A stretch of 64,000 nt of DNA from Streptomyces lunaelactis (GTDB lineage Bacteria; Actinomycetota; Actinomycetes; Streptomycetales; Streptomycetaceae), in contig NZ_CP026304.1 of NCBI RefSeq assembly GCF_003054555.1, forward strand, positions 2,914,001 to 2,978,000, read 5' to 3'. Shown piece after piece: positions 19,328-28,775 of the stretch. Positions within the stretch are counted from its first letter, which is position 1. Every line of letters begins with the position of its first letter. The translations under genes were made by a program, and so were the position numbers. The notes beneath the pieces are model-generated. The model did no database searches. It had not been told where the DNA came from and saw nothing but the letters and a program-made list of their open reading frames with translations.

Positions 19328-19999
19328 TCACAGTCGCTTGACTCCCTTGATACGTCCGGCGCGTACCGCCTGCCTCCGGGCCGCCTTCGCCCGCAGGCCG
19401 CCGCGCTGGTTGCCGATGCGCAGTCCGGTGCCGGAGGTGAGCCAGCCCGAGGCGACGTCGCCGCCACCGCCGCCCCTCTTGGTTTCGGCGAGCGGATCGT
19501 TATCGGCGCGTCTGGCCAGCGCCATGATGAACGGCACGGTGAAGGGCGCGAGCAGCAGGTCGTATACGGCTGCGGTGAACAGCAGGCTGCCGAGGCCCAC
19601 ATGGCGGGCGGCGGTGTCGCCTACGAGGGCGCCCACGCCCGCGTACAGCAGTGTCGAGCCGATGGCGGCCGCGACGACCACGACCATCGGTCCGGTGGCT
19701 GACCTGAGCTGGCCGTTCTCGGGGCGGACCAGGCCGGCGAGGTAGCCGATGATGCAGAGCACGAGTGCGTAACGGCCGGCGGCGTGGTCGGCGGGCGGGG
19801 CGAGGTCGGCGAGCAGGCCGGCGCCGAAGCCGATGAAGGCGCCGGCCATGTGCCCGTACACGAAGGCGAGTCCGAGGACGACGAGCAGCAGGAGGTCGGG
19901 GACGGCGCCGGGGAGCTGGAGGCGGGCGAGGACGGAGACCTGGATGACGAGGGCGACCACGACGAGGGTCGTGGAGAGCAGCATCCGGTTGAAACGCAT
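19328..19999 (-). CDS. mreD: Rod shape-determining protein MreD
   Basis: The 223-residue membrane protein has about five transmembrane helices, with the family features QVSVLARLQLPGAVPDLLLLVVLGLAFVYG and the DLAPPADHAAGRYAL loop. It belongs to the elongasome with MreB, MreC, PBP2 and RodA; in streptomycetes the complex protects and shapes the spore wall. The C-terminal 55 residues are cationic (RGGLRAKAARRQAVRAGRIKGVKRL) and extend beyond typical MreD proteins. It lies 13 nt after mreC and 13 nt before pbp2. Confidence 0.92.
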   Translation of the reverse strand: MRFNRMLLSTTLVVVALVIQVSVLARLQLPGAVPDLLLLVVLGLAFVYGHMAGAFIGFGAGLLADLAPPADHAAGRYALVLCIIGYLAGLVRPENGQLRSATGPMVVVVAAAIGSTLLYAGVGALVGDTAARHVGLGSLLFTAAVYDLLLAPFTVPFIMALARRADNDPLAETKRGGGGGDVASGWLTSGTGLRIGNQRGGLRAKAARRQAVRAGRIKGVKRL

Positions 20000-20012
20000 G
20001 ACGGATCAGCTC

Positions 20013-21068
20013 CTATTGCTCGTCGTCGGTCTGGCCGTCGGCGGTGCCCGGATCCTGGGCCTGGCCGGTGGCGGTGCCCGGATCCAGTGGCTGCCCGGTG
20101 CTGTTGGCCTGCCCCTGGGCCTGGTTCTCGTTCTGAGCCTCGTCCAGGCCGTCGTTCGGCGAGGGCGTGACCGTCACGGTGACCGTCGGGGTGGGCTTGG
20201 GCGCTGCGGGCTTGGGCGGCAGGACCGTGTCGCGCGGATTGGAGCGGGGCGCCTCGACGACGACGCCGACGATGTCGAGCTTGGTGAAGCCGACGTACGG
20301 ACGGACGTAGATGTTCCGGGTGAGGTCGCCGCCGGAAGGGTCGACCTTGACGACCTCGCCGACCGGGACACCGGGCACGAACGGCTTGTCGGCCTGCGAG
20401 CCGAAGGTGACCAGGCGGTCGCCCTTCTTGACCTTGGCCTTGCCGTTGAGCAGCTGCACCAGGAGCGGCTGGTCGCCCTGGCCGGTGGCGAAGCCCAGTT
20501 CGTTGGTCTTCTCCATCCGGGTGCCGACGGTGAAGTCCGGGTCGTTGGCGAGCAGTACGGTCGCGGTGTCCGGGCCGACGGTGGTGACCCGGCCGACGAG
20601 TCCGTCGCCGTTGAGGACGGTCATGTCGCGCTTGATGCCGTCGCGCGCGCCGATGTCGATGGTCACCGTCCAGGAGAAGCCCTGGGCCGCTCCTATGGCG
20701 ATGACCTCGGCACCCTTGATGCCGTACTGGCCGGCGCCGGCCGTCTTGAGCATGGTGTCGAGCTCGCGCACCCGGCTGCGGTTGCGGTCGTCGCTGCCGA
20801 GCCTCTGCTTGAGAGCGGCGTTCTCACGCTCCAGTGTGCTGATGCGGTCGTGACGTTCGCCGGAGTCGCGAACGGCCCCTATGGCGTTGCCGATCGGGTC
20901 GACCGCTGTCGCGACGCCCTTTTCGACGGGTCCGAAGACCGTGGCGGCGGCCTGCCGGGCGCCGTCGACCGGTGACCCCTCGCCGCCGCGGATATCCACC
21001 GTGATCAATGCGAACGCGATGGCGATCAGCAGCACCAGGAGCAGCCGGCTCTCTCGTGTGTCCCTCAC
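20013..21068 (-). CDS. mreC: Rod shape-determining protein MreC
   Basis: The 351-residue bitopic protein has one N-terminal membrane helix (LLLVLLIAIAFALITVDI), a coiled coil (about 70-95; HDRISTLERENAALKQRLGS) and the two beta-barrel MreC domain ending near residue 280. It organises PBP2 and other wall enzymes outside the membrane. After residue 285 comes a streptomycete-type Pro/Thr then Gln/Asn/Gly-rich tail (TPTVTVTVTPSPNDG...) that is probably disordered. GTG 21068 is the start; mreB ends 144 nt upstream. Confidence 0.92.
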   Translation of the reverse strand: MRDTRESRLLLVLLIAIAFALITVDIRGGEGSPVDGARQAAATVFGPVEKGVATAVDPIGNAIGAVRDSGERHDRISTLERENAALKQRLGSDDRNRSRVRELDTMLKTAGAGQYGIKGAEVIAIGAAQGFSWTVTIDIGARDGIKRDMTVLNGDGLVGRVTTVGPDTATVLLANDPDFTVGTRMEKTNELGFATGQGDQPLLVQLLNGKAKVKKGDRLVTFGSQADKPFVPGVPVGEVVKVDPSGGDLTRNIYVRPYVGFTKLDIVGVVVEAPRSNPRDTVLPPKPAAPKPTPTVTVTVTPSPNDGLDEAQNENQAQGQANSTGQPLDPGTATGQAQDPGTADGQTDDEQ

Positions 21069-21212
21069 GTGCGGCGGCCGTGCCTTCCTCGTAGGAATGT
21101 TGATCTCTGTATATCAACGATCCGCCGTACGGGTTGGCAGCGGACCCATACAGGGGGTCCCCCCACGCCCGCCGGGGCGTAGGGGGAGGATCTCGCCGAT
21201 CCTTGAGTTTCG

Positions 21213-22244
21213 CTAGCGGCGGGGCTGGGCGTCCAGTACCTGCTGGAGCGCCTCGAACTCCTCGACGCACTTGCCGGCTCCGAGGGCCACCGAGTCCAGC
21301 GGATCCTCGGCGATATGGATCGGCATTCCGGTCTCGCGGCGCAGCCGTTCGTCGAGGCCGCGCAGCAGCGCGCCGCCGCCGGTGAGGACGATGCCGCGGT
21401 CCATGACATCGCCGGAGAGCTCGGGCGGGCACTTGTCGAGGGTGGTCTTCACGGCGTCGACGATCGCGTTGACCGGTTCCTCGATCGCCTTGCGGACCTC
21501 GGCGTCGGAGATCACCACGGTCTTCGGCAGACCGGAGACGAGGTCACGGCCGCGGATCTCGGTGTGCTCGTCCTTGCCCATGTCGAACGCCGAGCCGATG
21601 GTGATCTTGATGTTCTCGGCGGTCCGCTCACCGAGCAGGAGCGAGTACTCCTTCTTGATGTGCTGAATGATCGCGTTGTCCAGCTCGTCGCCGGCGACGC
21701 GGATGGACTGTGCTGTGACGATTCCGCCGAGTGAGATGACGGCGACCTCGGTGGTACCGCCACCGATGTCGACGACCATGTTGCCGGTGGCTTCATGAAC
21801 CGGGAGTCCGGAGCCGATGGCCGCGGCCATGGGCTCCTCGATGATGTGCACCTGTCGGGCGCCCGCCTGCGTCGATGCCTCGATGACCGCGCGGCGCTCA
21901 ACGCCCGTGATGCCGGAGGGCACACAGACGACGACGCGCGGACGGGCGAGGTACCGGCGCTTGTGGATCTTCAGAATGAAGTAGCGGAGCATCCGCTCGG
22001 TGATCTCGAAGTCGGCGATGACGCCGTCCTTCAACGGCCGGACGGCAACGATGTTGCCCGGTGTCCGGCCGATCATCTTCTTCGCCTCGGAGCCGACCGC
22101 CAGGATGCCACCCGTGTTGGTGTTGATGGCGACGACGGACGGCTCGTTGAGGACGATCCCCCGGCCCCTGACGTACACCAGCGTGTTGGCGGTCCCGAGG
22201 TCGACAGCCATGTCACGGCCGATGAACGACATGTTGTTCCCCAT
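21213..22244 (-). CDS. mreB: Actin-like cell-shape protein MreB
   Basis: The 343-residue protein is a bacterial actin. It shows phosphate 1 ([11 protein letters not shown]), phosphate 2 ([13 protein letters not shown]) and adenosine ([16 protein letters not shown]) motifs. In streptomycetes it is dispensable for growth but needed for sporulation septa and spore-wall integrity. Two starts are four codons apart: ATG 22244 (MGNN) and ATG 22232 (MSFIGRDM). The latter has GGGGAA at good spacing, so the true protein may be 339 residues. It heads the mreB-mreC-mreD-pbp2-rodA cluster. Confidence 0.95.
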   Translation of the reverse strand: MGNNMSFIGRDMAVDLGTANTLVYVRGRGIVLNEPSVVAINTNTGGILAVGSEAKKMIGRTPGNIVAVRPLKDGVIADFEITERMLRYFILKIHKRRYLARPRVVVCVPSGITGVERRAVIEASTQAGARQVHIIEEPMAAAIGSGLPVHEATGNMVVDIGGGTTEVAVISLGGIVTAQSIRVAGDELDNAIIQHIKKEYSLLLGERTAENIKITIGSAFDMGKDEHTEIRGRDLVSGLPKTVVISDAEVRKAIEEPVNAIVDAVKTTLDKCPPELSGDVMDRGIVLTGGGALLRGLDERLRRETGMPIHIAEDPLDSVALGAGKCVEEFEALQQVLDAQPRR

Positions 22245-22427
22245 GAGGATGCGTCTGGCCTTCCCAAATCGAGCGTTGATGGCTTTTCAGGATGGCGAGG
22301 TGGGCGCGCTGTGGCGTGGAGGTTTCATCGTAGTGCCGCCTGCACGGACACCGCGCGGTGAGTCCACCTCTGTATAGGTGACGAGGTGTCGCAGCGATGC
22401 GTTCCCGCATTGCGCGGTCATATGCCT

Positions 22428-22458
22428 TGGGGCGACCGAAATTCCTTCGGTCGCCCCA
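22428..22458 (-). terminator. Hairpin between ndk and mreB
   Basis: A perfect 13-bp stem (TGGGGCGACCGAA at 22428-22440 with its complement at 22446-22458) encloses a 5-nt loop, 30 nt past the ndk stop. It lacks a U-tract, which is common for streptomycete terminators. The rest of 22245-22427 is the mreB leader; it shows no gene. Confidence 0.65.
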
Positions 22459-22487
22459 GGTCATGCGTACGTATGGCTGACGCGGCG

Positions 22488-22901
22488 TCAGGAAAGGCCG
22501 GGGAAGAAAATCTTGAGTTCCCGAATGGCGGACTCTTCCGAGTCCGAGGCATGAATGAGGTTCTCCCGGACGATCGTGCCGAAGTCACCTCGAATGGAGC
22601 CGGGCGCGGCCGCGATCGGGTCGGTGGGACCCGCCAGCTGGCGTACGCCCTCGATCACGCGCTCGCCGTCGACGACGAGGGCGACGACCGGACCGGAGGC
22701 CATGAACTCGACCAGCGGCTCGTAGAAGGGCTTGCCCTTGTGCTCGCCGTAGTGCTGCTCCAGGGTCTCCTGGTCGAGCGAGCGCAGCTCCAGCGCGCTG
22801 ATGGTCCAGCCGGCCTTGGCCTCGATCCGGCCGATGATCTCGCCGATCAGGCCGCGGCGTACGGCGTCGGGCTTGAGCAGGACGAGCGTGCGCTGGCTCA
22901 C
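22488..22901 (-). CDS. ndk: Nucleoside diphosphate kinase
   Basis: The 137-residue enzyme equalises nucleoside triphosphate pools by a phosphohistidine ping-pong mechanism. The family signature NLIHASDSEES places the active-site histidine at about 117, and RTLVLLKPDAVRRGLIGEII at the N-terminus contributes nucleotide-binding lysine and arginine residues. Length is standard. Translation starts with GTG at 22901 after a GGAG-type site (GAAGGAGCC on the minus strand). Its own hairpin lies downstream. In Mycobacterium and Streptomyces ndk follows folC and DUF4233, as here. Confidence 0.96.
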   Translation of the reverse strand: MSQRTLVLLKPDAVRRGLIGEIIGRIEAKAGWTISALELRSLDQETLEQHYGEHKGKPFYEPLVEFMASGPVVALVVDGERVIEGVRQLAGPTDPIAAAPGSIRGDFGTIVRENLIHASDSEESAIRELKIFFPGLS

Positions 22902-23001
22902 GGTACGGGCTCCTTCAAAACGGGTGTGCGGTAGTCCGAGGCTACCGGTGGGACCTGGGCGCCTCTGCCGGGGGCTGTTCCCGGGGCTCCCGGGCGCTGT
23001 T

Positions 23002-23020
23002 CCCGGGGCTCCGCCCCGGG
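23002..23020 (-). terminator. GC-rich hairpin downstream of the DUF4233 gene
   Basis: CCCGGGG (23002-23008) pairs with CCCCGGG (23014-23020) around a 5-nt loop, 8 nt past the DUF4233 stop. A partly repeated GCTGTTCCCGGGGCTCC motif occurs at 22974-23012, so the hairpin may be part of a small repeat. It probably separates the folC group from ndk. Confidence 0.5.
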
Positions 23021-23027
23021 TTCAGGG

Positions 23028-23363
23028 TCACCCCGCCTCCGCGGCCCACCGCGCTTTCGCCTCGTCGATCTTGCGGCCGTAGTGGACCGACGCCCACCAC
23101 AGGCCCGCGAAGAGCGCGCCCAGGACGAACATCGTCGGCACCACGAAGCCGCTCACGATCAGCGCGATCTGCAGCGCCCACCCGAGCTGGACCCCGCCGG
23201 GACGGCTGATCATCCCGCAGAGCAGTACCGAGAGCAGCATGCCGGCGCCGCAGACCGTCCAGACCGTCGCCATGGAGATGTCGTCGGACTTCATGGCGAC
23301 CAGACCGGCGAAGCCGATCACGAAGAATTCGCCGATCAGGGTCGACGCACAGAGCGTACGCAT
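23028..23363 (-). CDS. DUF4233 small membrane protein
   Basis: The 111-residue protein has four predicted membrane helices (STLIGEFFVIGFAGLVAM, VWTVCGAGMLLSVLLCGMI, LGWALQIALIVSGFVVPTMFVLGALFAGLWWASV) and ends in a charged tail (HYGRKIDEAKARWAAEAG). DUF4233 proteins are conserved between folC and ndk across actinobacteria, which fits here: it begins 6 nt after folC. Function is unknown; strict co-occurrence with folC suggests a membrane role linked to folate or nucleotide metabolism, which is inference only. Confidence 0.85.
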   Translation of the reverse strand: MRTLCASTLIGEFFVIGFAGLVAMKSDDISMATVWTVCGAGMLLSVLLCGMISRPGGVQLGWALQIALIVSGFVVPTMFVLGALFAGLWWASVHYGRKIDEAKARWAAEAG

Positions 23364-23369
23364 CAGTTG

Positions 23370-24860
23370 TCAGCCCCTTCCCAGCAGCAGCCGGGCCTCG
23401 CCGACCGTGATCACCGAGCCGGTCACCAGGACACCGGCGCCCGCGAACTCGGACTCCTCCTCGGCGAGCGTGATCGCCGCCTCCAGCGCGTCGTCCAGCC
23501 GCGGCTCGACGACCACCCGGTCGTCGCCGAAGACCTCCACCGCGACCGCCGCCAACTCGTCGACGTTCATCGACCGATGGCTGGAGTTCTGGGTGACGAC
23601 GACCTCGGCGAAGATCGGCTCGAAGGCCTCGAGCAGCCCGCGGACGTCCTTGTCGCCGCTCGCGCCGACCACGCCGATCAGCCGGGAGAAGCCGAAGGAC
23701 TCGGTGATGCCGTCGGCGCTGGCGCGGGCGCCCGCCGGGTTGTGCGCGGCGTCCAGCACGACCGTGGGACTGCGGCGTACGACCTCCAGGCGGCCGGGCG
23801 AGGCCACCGAGGCGAAGGCCTTGCGGATGGTGTCCATGTCGAGCGTGCGCGCGTGCTCCGAGCCGATGCCGAAGAAGGCCTCGACCGCGGCGAGCGCCAC
23901 CGCGGCGTTGTGCGCCTGGTGGGCTCCGTACAGCGGGAGGAAGATCTCCTCGTACTCCCCGCCGAGGCCGCGCAGCGTCACCTGCTGGCCGCCGACCGCG
24001 ACTTCGCGGGCGACCACGCCGAACTCCATGCCCTCGCGGGCGACCGTCGCGTCGACCTCGACGGCCTTCTTCAGCATGACCTGCGCGGCGTCCACCGGCT
24101 GCTGTGCCAGGATGACCGCGGCGCCCTGCTTGATGACACCCGCCTTCTCGACGGCGATCTCGGCGGGCGTCTCGCCCAGCCGGTCGGTGTGGTCCAGATC
24201 GATGGGCGTGATGACGGCGACCGACCCGTCGATGACGTTGGTCGCGTCCCAGCTGCCGCCCATGCCGACCTCGACGACCGCGACATCCACGGGTGCGTCG
24301 GCGAAGGCGGCGTACGCCATGCCGGTGAGCACCTCGAAGAAGGAGAGCCGGAACTCCTGCTGGGCATCGACCATCTCGATGTACGGCTTGATGTCGTTGT
24401 ACGTCTCGACGAAACGCTCGGCCTCGATCGGGGAGCCGTCCAGGCTGATCCGCTCGGTGACCGACTGGACGTGCGGCGAGGTGTAGCGCCCCGTGCGCAG
24501 GTCGAAGGCGGCGAGCAGGGACTCGATCATGCGGGCCGTGGACGTCTTGCCGTTCGTCCCGGTGATGTGGATCGAGGGGTATGCGTGCTGGGGCTCGCCC
24601 AGCAGGTCCATCAGGGCCGCGATCCTGGAGACCGAGGGCTCGAGCTTGGTCTCGCCCCAGCGCGTCGCGAGGTCCGCCTCGACCTCGCGCAGTGCCTTGT
24701 CCACCTCCGGGTCTGCGGGCCGGGCGGGCACGGCGTCACCCTGGAGCGACCCGGCCTGCGCGCGCAGGGTACGGCTGCCGGCCTCGATCACCGCCAGGTC
24801 GGGGTCACGGTCTGTCTCGGCGTCGACGATCTCGTCGAAAGGGTCGGGCTGCTCACTCAC
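23370..24860 (-). CDS. folC: Bifunctional folylpolyglutamate synthase / dihydrofolate synthase
   Basis: The 496-residue cytosolic ligase adds glutamate to dihydropteroate and folates using ATP. The P-loop GTNGKT is at 101-106, SPH-V and ERI (YTSPHVQSVTERISLDG) mark the folate region, and the Mur-ligase motifs EVGMGGSWDATN and the C-terminal LDAAHNPAGARAS are present. The N-terminal about 55 residues before PEVDKALREVEADL are an acidic extension common in streptomycetes. GTG 24860 (SEQPDPFDEIVD) is preferred to an in-frame ATG at 24905 lying near valS. Confidence 0.94.
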   Translation of the reverse strand: MSEQPDPFDEIVDAETDRDPDLAVIEAGSRTLRAQAGSLQGDAVPARPADPEVDKALREVEADLATRWGETKLEPSVSRIAALMDLLGEPQHAYPSIHITGTNGKTSTARMIESLLAAFDLRTGRYTSPHVQSVTERISLDGSPIEAERFVETYNDIKPYIEMVDAQQEFRLSFFEVLTGMAYAAFADAPVDVAVVEVGMGGSWDATNVIDGSVAVITPIDLDHTDRLGETPAEIAVEKAGVIKQGAAVILAQQPVDAAQVMLKKAVEVDATVAREGMEFGVVAREVAVGGQQVTLRGLGGEYEEIFLPLYGAHQAHNAAVALAAVEAFFGIGSEHARTLDMDTIRKAFASVASPGRLEVVRRSPTVVLDAAHNPAGARASADGITESFGFSRLIGVVGASGDKDVRGLLEAFEPIFAEVVVTQNSSHRSMNVDELAAVAVEVFGDDRVVVEPRLDDALEAAITLAEEESEFAGAGVLVTGSVITVGEARLLLGRG

Positions 24861-24973
24861 AGGTCCCAGTCTACGGAGGAGCCCCGGCCAGCCTAATCGG
24901 GCCACCGGGAAAACGCGCGTGAGGCCCCGGGGGAACGGACCCCCGAGGCCTCACGTCCGAACCTCGTGTACGG

Positions 24974-27610
24974 CTACTCCTGCGGCAGGCCGTCCAACTG
25001 CGCGGTGATCCGCGCGATGTCCTCCTCGGCCTTGGCGAGCCGGGTACGGATCTTGTCGACCACGTTGTCCGGAGCCTTGGCGAGGAAGGCCTCGTTGCCG
25101 AGCTTCCCCAGCGCCTGGGCCTTCTCCTTCTCGGCCGCGGCCAGGTCCTTCGCCAGCCGCTTCCGCTCGGCGCCGACGTCGATCGTGCCGGACAGGTCCA
25201 GCGCGACCGTGGCCCCCGCGACCGGGAGGGTGGCCGTGGCGCTGAAGCCCTCACCCTCCGGCTGCAGCCGGAGCAGCTGCCGGATGGCGGCCTCGTGCGG
25301 TGCCAGCGCGGTCCCGTCCAGGGTGAGCCGGGCCGGAACCTTCTGGCCCGGCTGCAGCCCCTGGTCGGAGCGGAACCGGCGGACCTCGGTGACGACCCGC
25401 TGGACCAGCTCGATCTCCTGCTCGGCAGCCGTGTCCCGGAAGCCGCTGTCCTTCGGCCAGTCGGCGATGACGACGGACTCGCGACCGGTGAGCGTGGTCC
25501 ACAGCGTCTCGGTGACGAAGGGGACGACCGGGTGGAGCAGCCGGAGGGTGACGTCGAGGACCTCGCCGAGGACGCGACCGGAGACGCGCGCCTGCTCGCC
25601 GCCCGCGAAGTACGTGGTCTTGGAGAGCTCGACGTACCAGTCGAAGACCTCGTCCCACGCGAAGTGGTAGAGGGCGTCGGACAGCTTCGAGAACTGGTAG
25701 TCCTCGTAGTACGCGTCGACCTCGGCCACGGTCGCGTTGAGCCGGGAGAGGATCCACCGGTCGGCCGCCGACAGCTGCTCGGCGGGCGGCAGTTCGCCCT
25801 CCACCGTCGCGCCGTTCATCAACGCGAAGCGGGTCGCGTTCCAGATCTTGTTGGCGAAGTTACGAGAGGCCTGGACCCAGTCCTCGCCGATCGGGACGTC
25901 CACACCCGGGTTGGCACCACGGGCCAGCGTGAACCGCACGGCGTCGGAGCCGTAACTGTCCATCCAGTCCAGCGGGTTGACGGCGTTGCCGAAGGACTTC
26001 GACATCTTCTTGCCGAACTGGTCGCGGACCATGCCGTGCAGGGCGATGGTGTGGAACGGCGGGGTGCCGTCCATCGCGTACAGACCGAACATCATCATCC
26101 GGGCGACCCAGAAGAAGAGGATGTCGTACCCGGTGACCAGGACGGAGTTCGGATAGAACTTCTCGAGGCTCTCGGTCTGTTCGGGCCAGCCGAGGGTGGA
26201 GAAGGGCCACAGGCCGGAGGAGAACCAGGTGTCCAGGACATCGGTGTCCTGGGTCCAGCCCTCGCCCGTCGGCGGCTGCTCGTCCGGTCCGACGCAGACG
26301 ACTTCGCCGTTCGGCCCGTACCAGACGGGGATGCGGTGGCCCCACCACAGCTGGCGCGAGATGCACCAGTCGTGCAGGTTGTCGACCCAGCCGAAGTACC
26401 GGGACTCCATCTCCTTGGGGTGAATGTTGACCCGGCCGTCGCGGACCGCGTCCCCCGCGGCCTGGGCGAGCGGGGCGACCTTGACCCACCACTGCAGGGA
26501 CAGCCGCGGCTCGATCGTCGTCTTGCAGCGCGAGCAGTGGCCGACAGAGTGCGTGTACGGGCGCTTCTCGGCCACGATCCGGCCCTCGGCGCGCAGCGCG
26601 CCGACGATCGCGGACCGGGCCTCGAGCCGGTCAAGACCCTGGAACGGGCCGTGCGCGGTGATGACCGCGTGCTCGTCCATGACGGTGAGGTTCGGCAGGC
26701 CGTGGCGCTGGCCGATCTCGAAGTCGTTCGGGTCGTGGGCGGGCGTCACCTTGACGGCGCCGGTACCGAACTCGGGGTCGACGTGCTCGTCGGCGACGAC
26801 CGGGATCCGGCGGCCGGTGAGCGGCAGTTCGATCTCCGTACCGACGAGGTGGGCGTAGCGCTCGTCCTCGGGGTGGACCGCGACGGCGGTGTCGCCGAGC
26901 ATCGTCTCGGCGCGGGTCGTCGCGACGACGATCGACGCGTCGCCCTCGCCATAGCGGATCGAGACCAGCTCGCCCTGGTCGTCCTGGTACTCCACCTCGA
27001 TGTCCGAGATGGCGGTCAGGCAGCGCGGGCACCAGTTGATGATCCGCTCGGCGCGGTAGATCAGCTCGTCGTCGTAGAGCCTCTTGAAGATCGTCTGGAC
27101 GGCCTGGGACAGACCCTCGTCCATGGTGAACCGCTCGCGGCTCCAGTCGACGCCGTCACCGAGCCGGCGCATCTGTCCGGAGATCTGGCCTCCGGACTCC
27201 GCCTTCCACTGCCAGACACGCTCGACGAACGCCTCACGGCCGAGGTCGTGGCGGGACTTGCCCTCCTTCGCCAACTCGCGCTCGACGACGTTCTGAGTGG
27301 CGATACCGGCGTGGTCCATGCCGGGCTGCCACAGCGTCTCGTAACCCTGCATCCGCTTGCGGCGGGTGAGGGCATCGATCAGCGTGTGCTCGAAGGCGTG
27401 GCCCAGGTGCAGGCTGCCCGTCACATTCGGCGGCGGGATGACGATGGTGTACGGCGGCTTCTCGCTCTTGGGGTCCGCCGCGAAGTAACCGCGCTCTACC
27501 CAGCGCTCGTACAGCTTCCCCTCTACCTCGGCCGGCGCGTACTGGGTCGGCAGGCTCTGAGTAGGCACCGTGGGGTTGCCGGCTTGCTGCTGCTGAGAGT
27601 TCTCGGTCAC
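24974..27610 (-). CDS. valS: Valine-tRNA ligase
   Basis: The 878-residue class I synthetase charges tRNA-Val. HLGH at 68-71 (in [18 protein letters not shown]) is the HIGH motif and KMSKS lies at about 535. The CP1 editing domain (about 200-360, with [19 protein letters not shown]) removes mischarged threonine. A C-terminal coiled coil ([33 protein letters not shown]) docks on the tRNA. The start is GTG 27610; the 136-nt space to the divergent neighbour shows no T-box. folC follows 113 nt downstream. Confidence 0.96.
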   Translation of the reverse strand: MTENSQQQQAGNPTVPTQSLPTQYAPAEVEGKLYERWVERGYFAADPKSEKPPYTIVIPPPNVTGSLHLGHAFEHTLIDALTRRKRMQGYETLWQPGMDHAGIATQNVVERELAKEGKSRHDLGREAFVERVWQWKAESGGQISGQMRRLGDGVDWSRERFTMDEGLSQAVQTIFKRLYDDELIYRAERIINWCPRCLTAISDIEVEYQDDQGELVSIRYGEGDASIVVATTRAETMLGDTAVAVHPEDERYAHLVGTEIELPLTGRRIPVVADEHVDPEFGTGAVKVTPAHDPNDFEIGQRHGLPNLTVMDEHAVITAHGPFQGLDRLEARSAIVGALRAEGRIVAEKRPYTHSVGHCSRCKTTIEPRLSLQWWVKVAPLAQAAGDAVRDGRVNIHPKEMESRYFGWVDNLHDWCISRQLWWGHRIPVWYGPNGEVVCVGPDEQPPTGEGWTQDTDVLDTWFSSGLWPFSTLGWPEQTESLEKFYPNSVLVTGYDILFFWVARMMMFGLYAMDGTPPFHTIALHGMVRDQFGKKMSKSFGNAVNPLDWMDSYGSDAVRFTLARGANPGVDVPIGEDWVQASRNFANKIWNATRFALMNGATVEGELPPAEQLSAADRWILSRLNATVAEVDAYYEDYQFSKLSDALYHFAWDEVFDWYVELSKTTYFAGGEQARVSGRVLGEVLDVTLRLLHPVVPFVTETLWTTLTGRESVVIADWPKDSGFRDTAAEQEIELVQRVVTEVRRFRSDQGLQPGQKVPARLTLDGTALAPHEAAIRQLLRLQPEGEGFSATATLPVAGATVALDLSGTIDVGAERKRLAKDLAAAEKEKAQALGKLGNEAFLAKAPDNVVDKIRTRLAKAEEDIARITAQLDGLPQE

Positions 27611-27746
27611 GGGCCCAGTTTAGAGGTGTCACGGGGCCGTACTGAAACTGGAATGTTCGGTAACGGTGTGACCCCTGCTGCCCCATGCCGTAGGTGGCTG
27701 GGTCAGGATGTTCGAACCACATAAGCATCTGGAGGGGAACGCAGTA

Positions 27747-28706
27747 ATGAGCTACAACCAGCCGGGCCCGTACGGTGAGCAGCCCCAGCAGCCCGGACCG
27801 TACGGTCAGCCGGGTCCCTACGGCCAGCAGCCGCCGCAGGCCCCGCAGCCCGGTTACGGGTACCCGCAGCAGCCTCCGCAACCCGGCTACGGATACCCGC
27901 AGCAGGCTCCGCAGGGCGTTCCGCCGCAGCAGGGCCAGCAGGGCCAGTGGGGCCAGCCCCAGCAGCCGGGCCCGTACGGCCAGCAGCCGTACGGCGGCGG
28001 CCAGGTCCCGCCCCCGCCGGCCGCGCCGAAGAAGAAGACCGGCCTGATCGTCGTGGCCTCGGTCGTGGCGCTCGCGGTGATCGCCGGCGGCGCGTATCTG
28101 CTGCTGGGCGGCAGTGGCAGCGATGTCGCGGACGACGGACCGCACAAGCTGACGACTCCGGCGACCGTACTCAGCGAGTACAAGAAGGCCGACGGGGACA
28201 GCAGTTCGTCCGACGACGAAGACCTCAAGGATGCCGAGACCTGGGGCGTGAAGAACGCCAAGGAGGTCGAGGCCAATTACCAGGCAGGGAGCAAGGAAAA
28301 CCCGCTGTCCCAGAAGTTCCTGACGTTTGGCGGCGTCTACGGCGAGATCGAAGACCCTGAGGCAGTGGTCGACGCTTTCTTCGCCTACATGGAGAAAGAG
28401 TCCAAGAAGGACAAGAGCGACGAAGCGCAGCTTGTCGGCAGTCCGAAGGAGTACAAGCCGGCTGAGCTCAAGGGCGCCGTGCTGAAGTGCCAGGACATCA
28501 AGACGAAGCCCGGCAGCGGCTCTTCCGGCAGCACCGAGGGCCCCAAGGAAATCACGACGACCTTGTGCGCATGGGGTGACCACAGCACCTTGGCCATGGT
28601 GATCCCCTTCAACGTTGCTTCCGCCATGGGTGGCAAGGCCAGCTCCCCCGACGAGGCGGCGAGCCTCACCGCCAAGCTGCGCAACGAGGTCCGCGTCAAG
28701 CTGTAG
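27747..28706 (+). CDS. Pro/Gly/Gln-rich single-pass membrane protein, secreted domain of unknown function
   Basis: The 319-residue protein begins with about 100 residues of QPGPYGQQP / PGYGYPQQ repeats, then KKKTGLIVVASVVALAVIAGGAYLLLGG, a single membrane helix with an inside-positive flank. The remaining 190 residues should be extracytoplasmic; two cysteines (KCQDIK and TLCAWGDH) could form a disulfide. ATG 27747 has GGAGGGG 9 nt upstream. This layout is frequent in actinobacterial surface proteins that may sense or anchor at the membrane; no specific function is recognised. It is divergent from valS and shares a very strong terminator with clpX. Confidence 0.85.
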   Translation: MSYNQPGPYGEQPQQPGPYGQPGPYGQQPPQAPQPGYGYPQQPPQPGYGYPQQAPQGVPPQQGQQGQWGQPQQPGPYGQQPYGGGQVPPPPAAPKKKTGLIVVASVVALAVIAGGAYLLLGGSGSDVADDGPHKLTTPATVLSEYKKADGDSSSSDDEDLKDAETWGVKNAKEVEANYQAGSKENPLSQKFLTFGGVYGEIEDPEAVVDAFFAYMEKESKKDKSDEAQLVGSPKEYKPAELKGAVLKCQDIKTKPGSGSSGSTEGPKEITTTLCAWGDHSTLAMVIPFNVASAMGGKASSPDEAASLTAKLRNEVRVKL

Positions 28707-28713
28707 TGACACA

Positions 28714-28760
28714 GCGGAAGGGGCGCCCGGCCGGTTGAACCGGCCGGGCGCCCCTTCCGC
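28714..28760. terminator. Bidirectional terminator between the membrane protein gene and clpX
   Basis: The arms 28714-28736 and 28738-28760 are perfectly complementary over 23 bp (effective stem about 20 bp with a TTGAA loop), starting 8 nt past one stop and ending 15 nt before the convergent clpX stop. It can terminate both transcripts. Confidence 0.85.
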
Positions 28761-28775
28761 GTAACTACCGAACCG

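Noticed and set aside
15796..19341. An 1181-codon plus-strand frame across rodA, pbp2 and the MITE-like palindrome
   Set aside because: It is the GC-rich antisense shadow of well-supported minus-strand genes and has no recognisable domain.
27611..27746. A T-box riboswitch upstream of valS
   Set aside because: The gap to the divergent gene is 136 nt and contains no specifier loop or T-box sequence that I could see.
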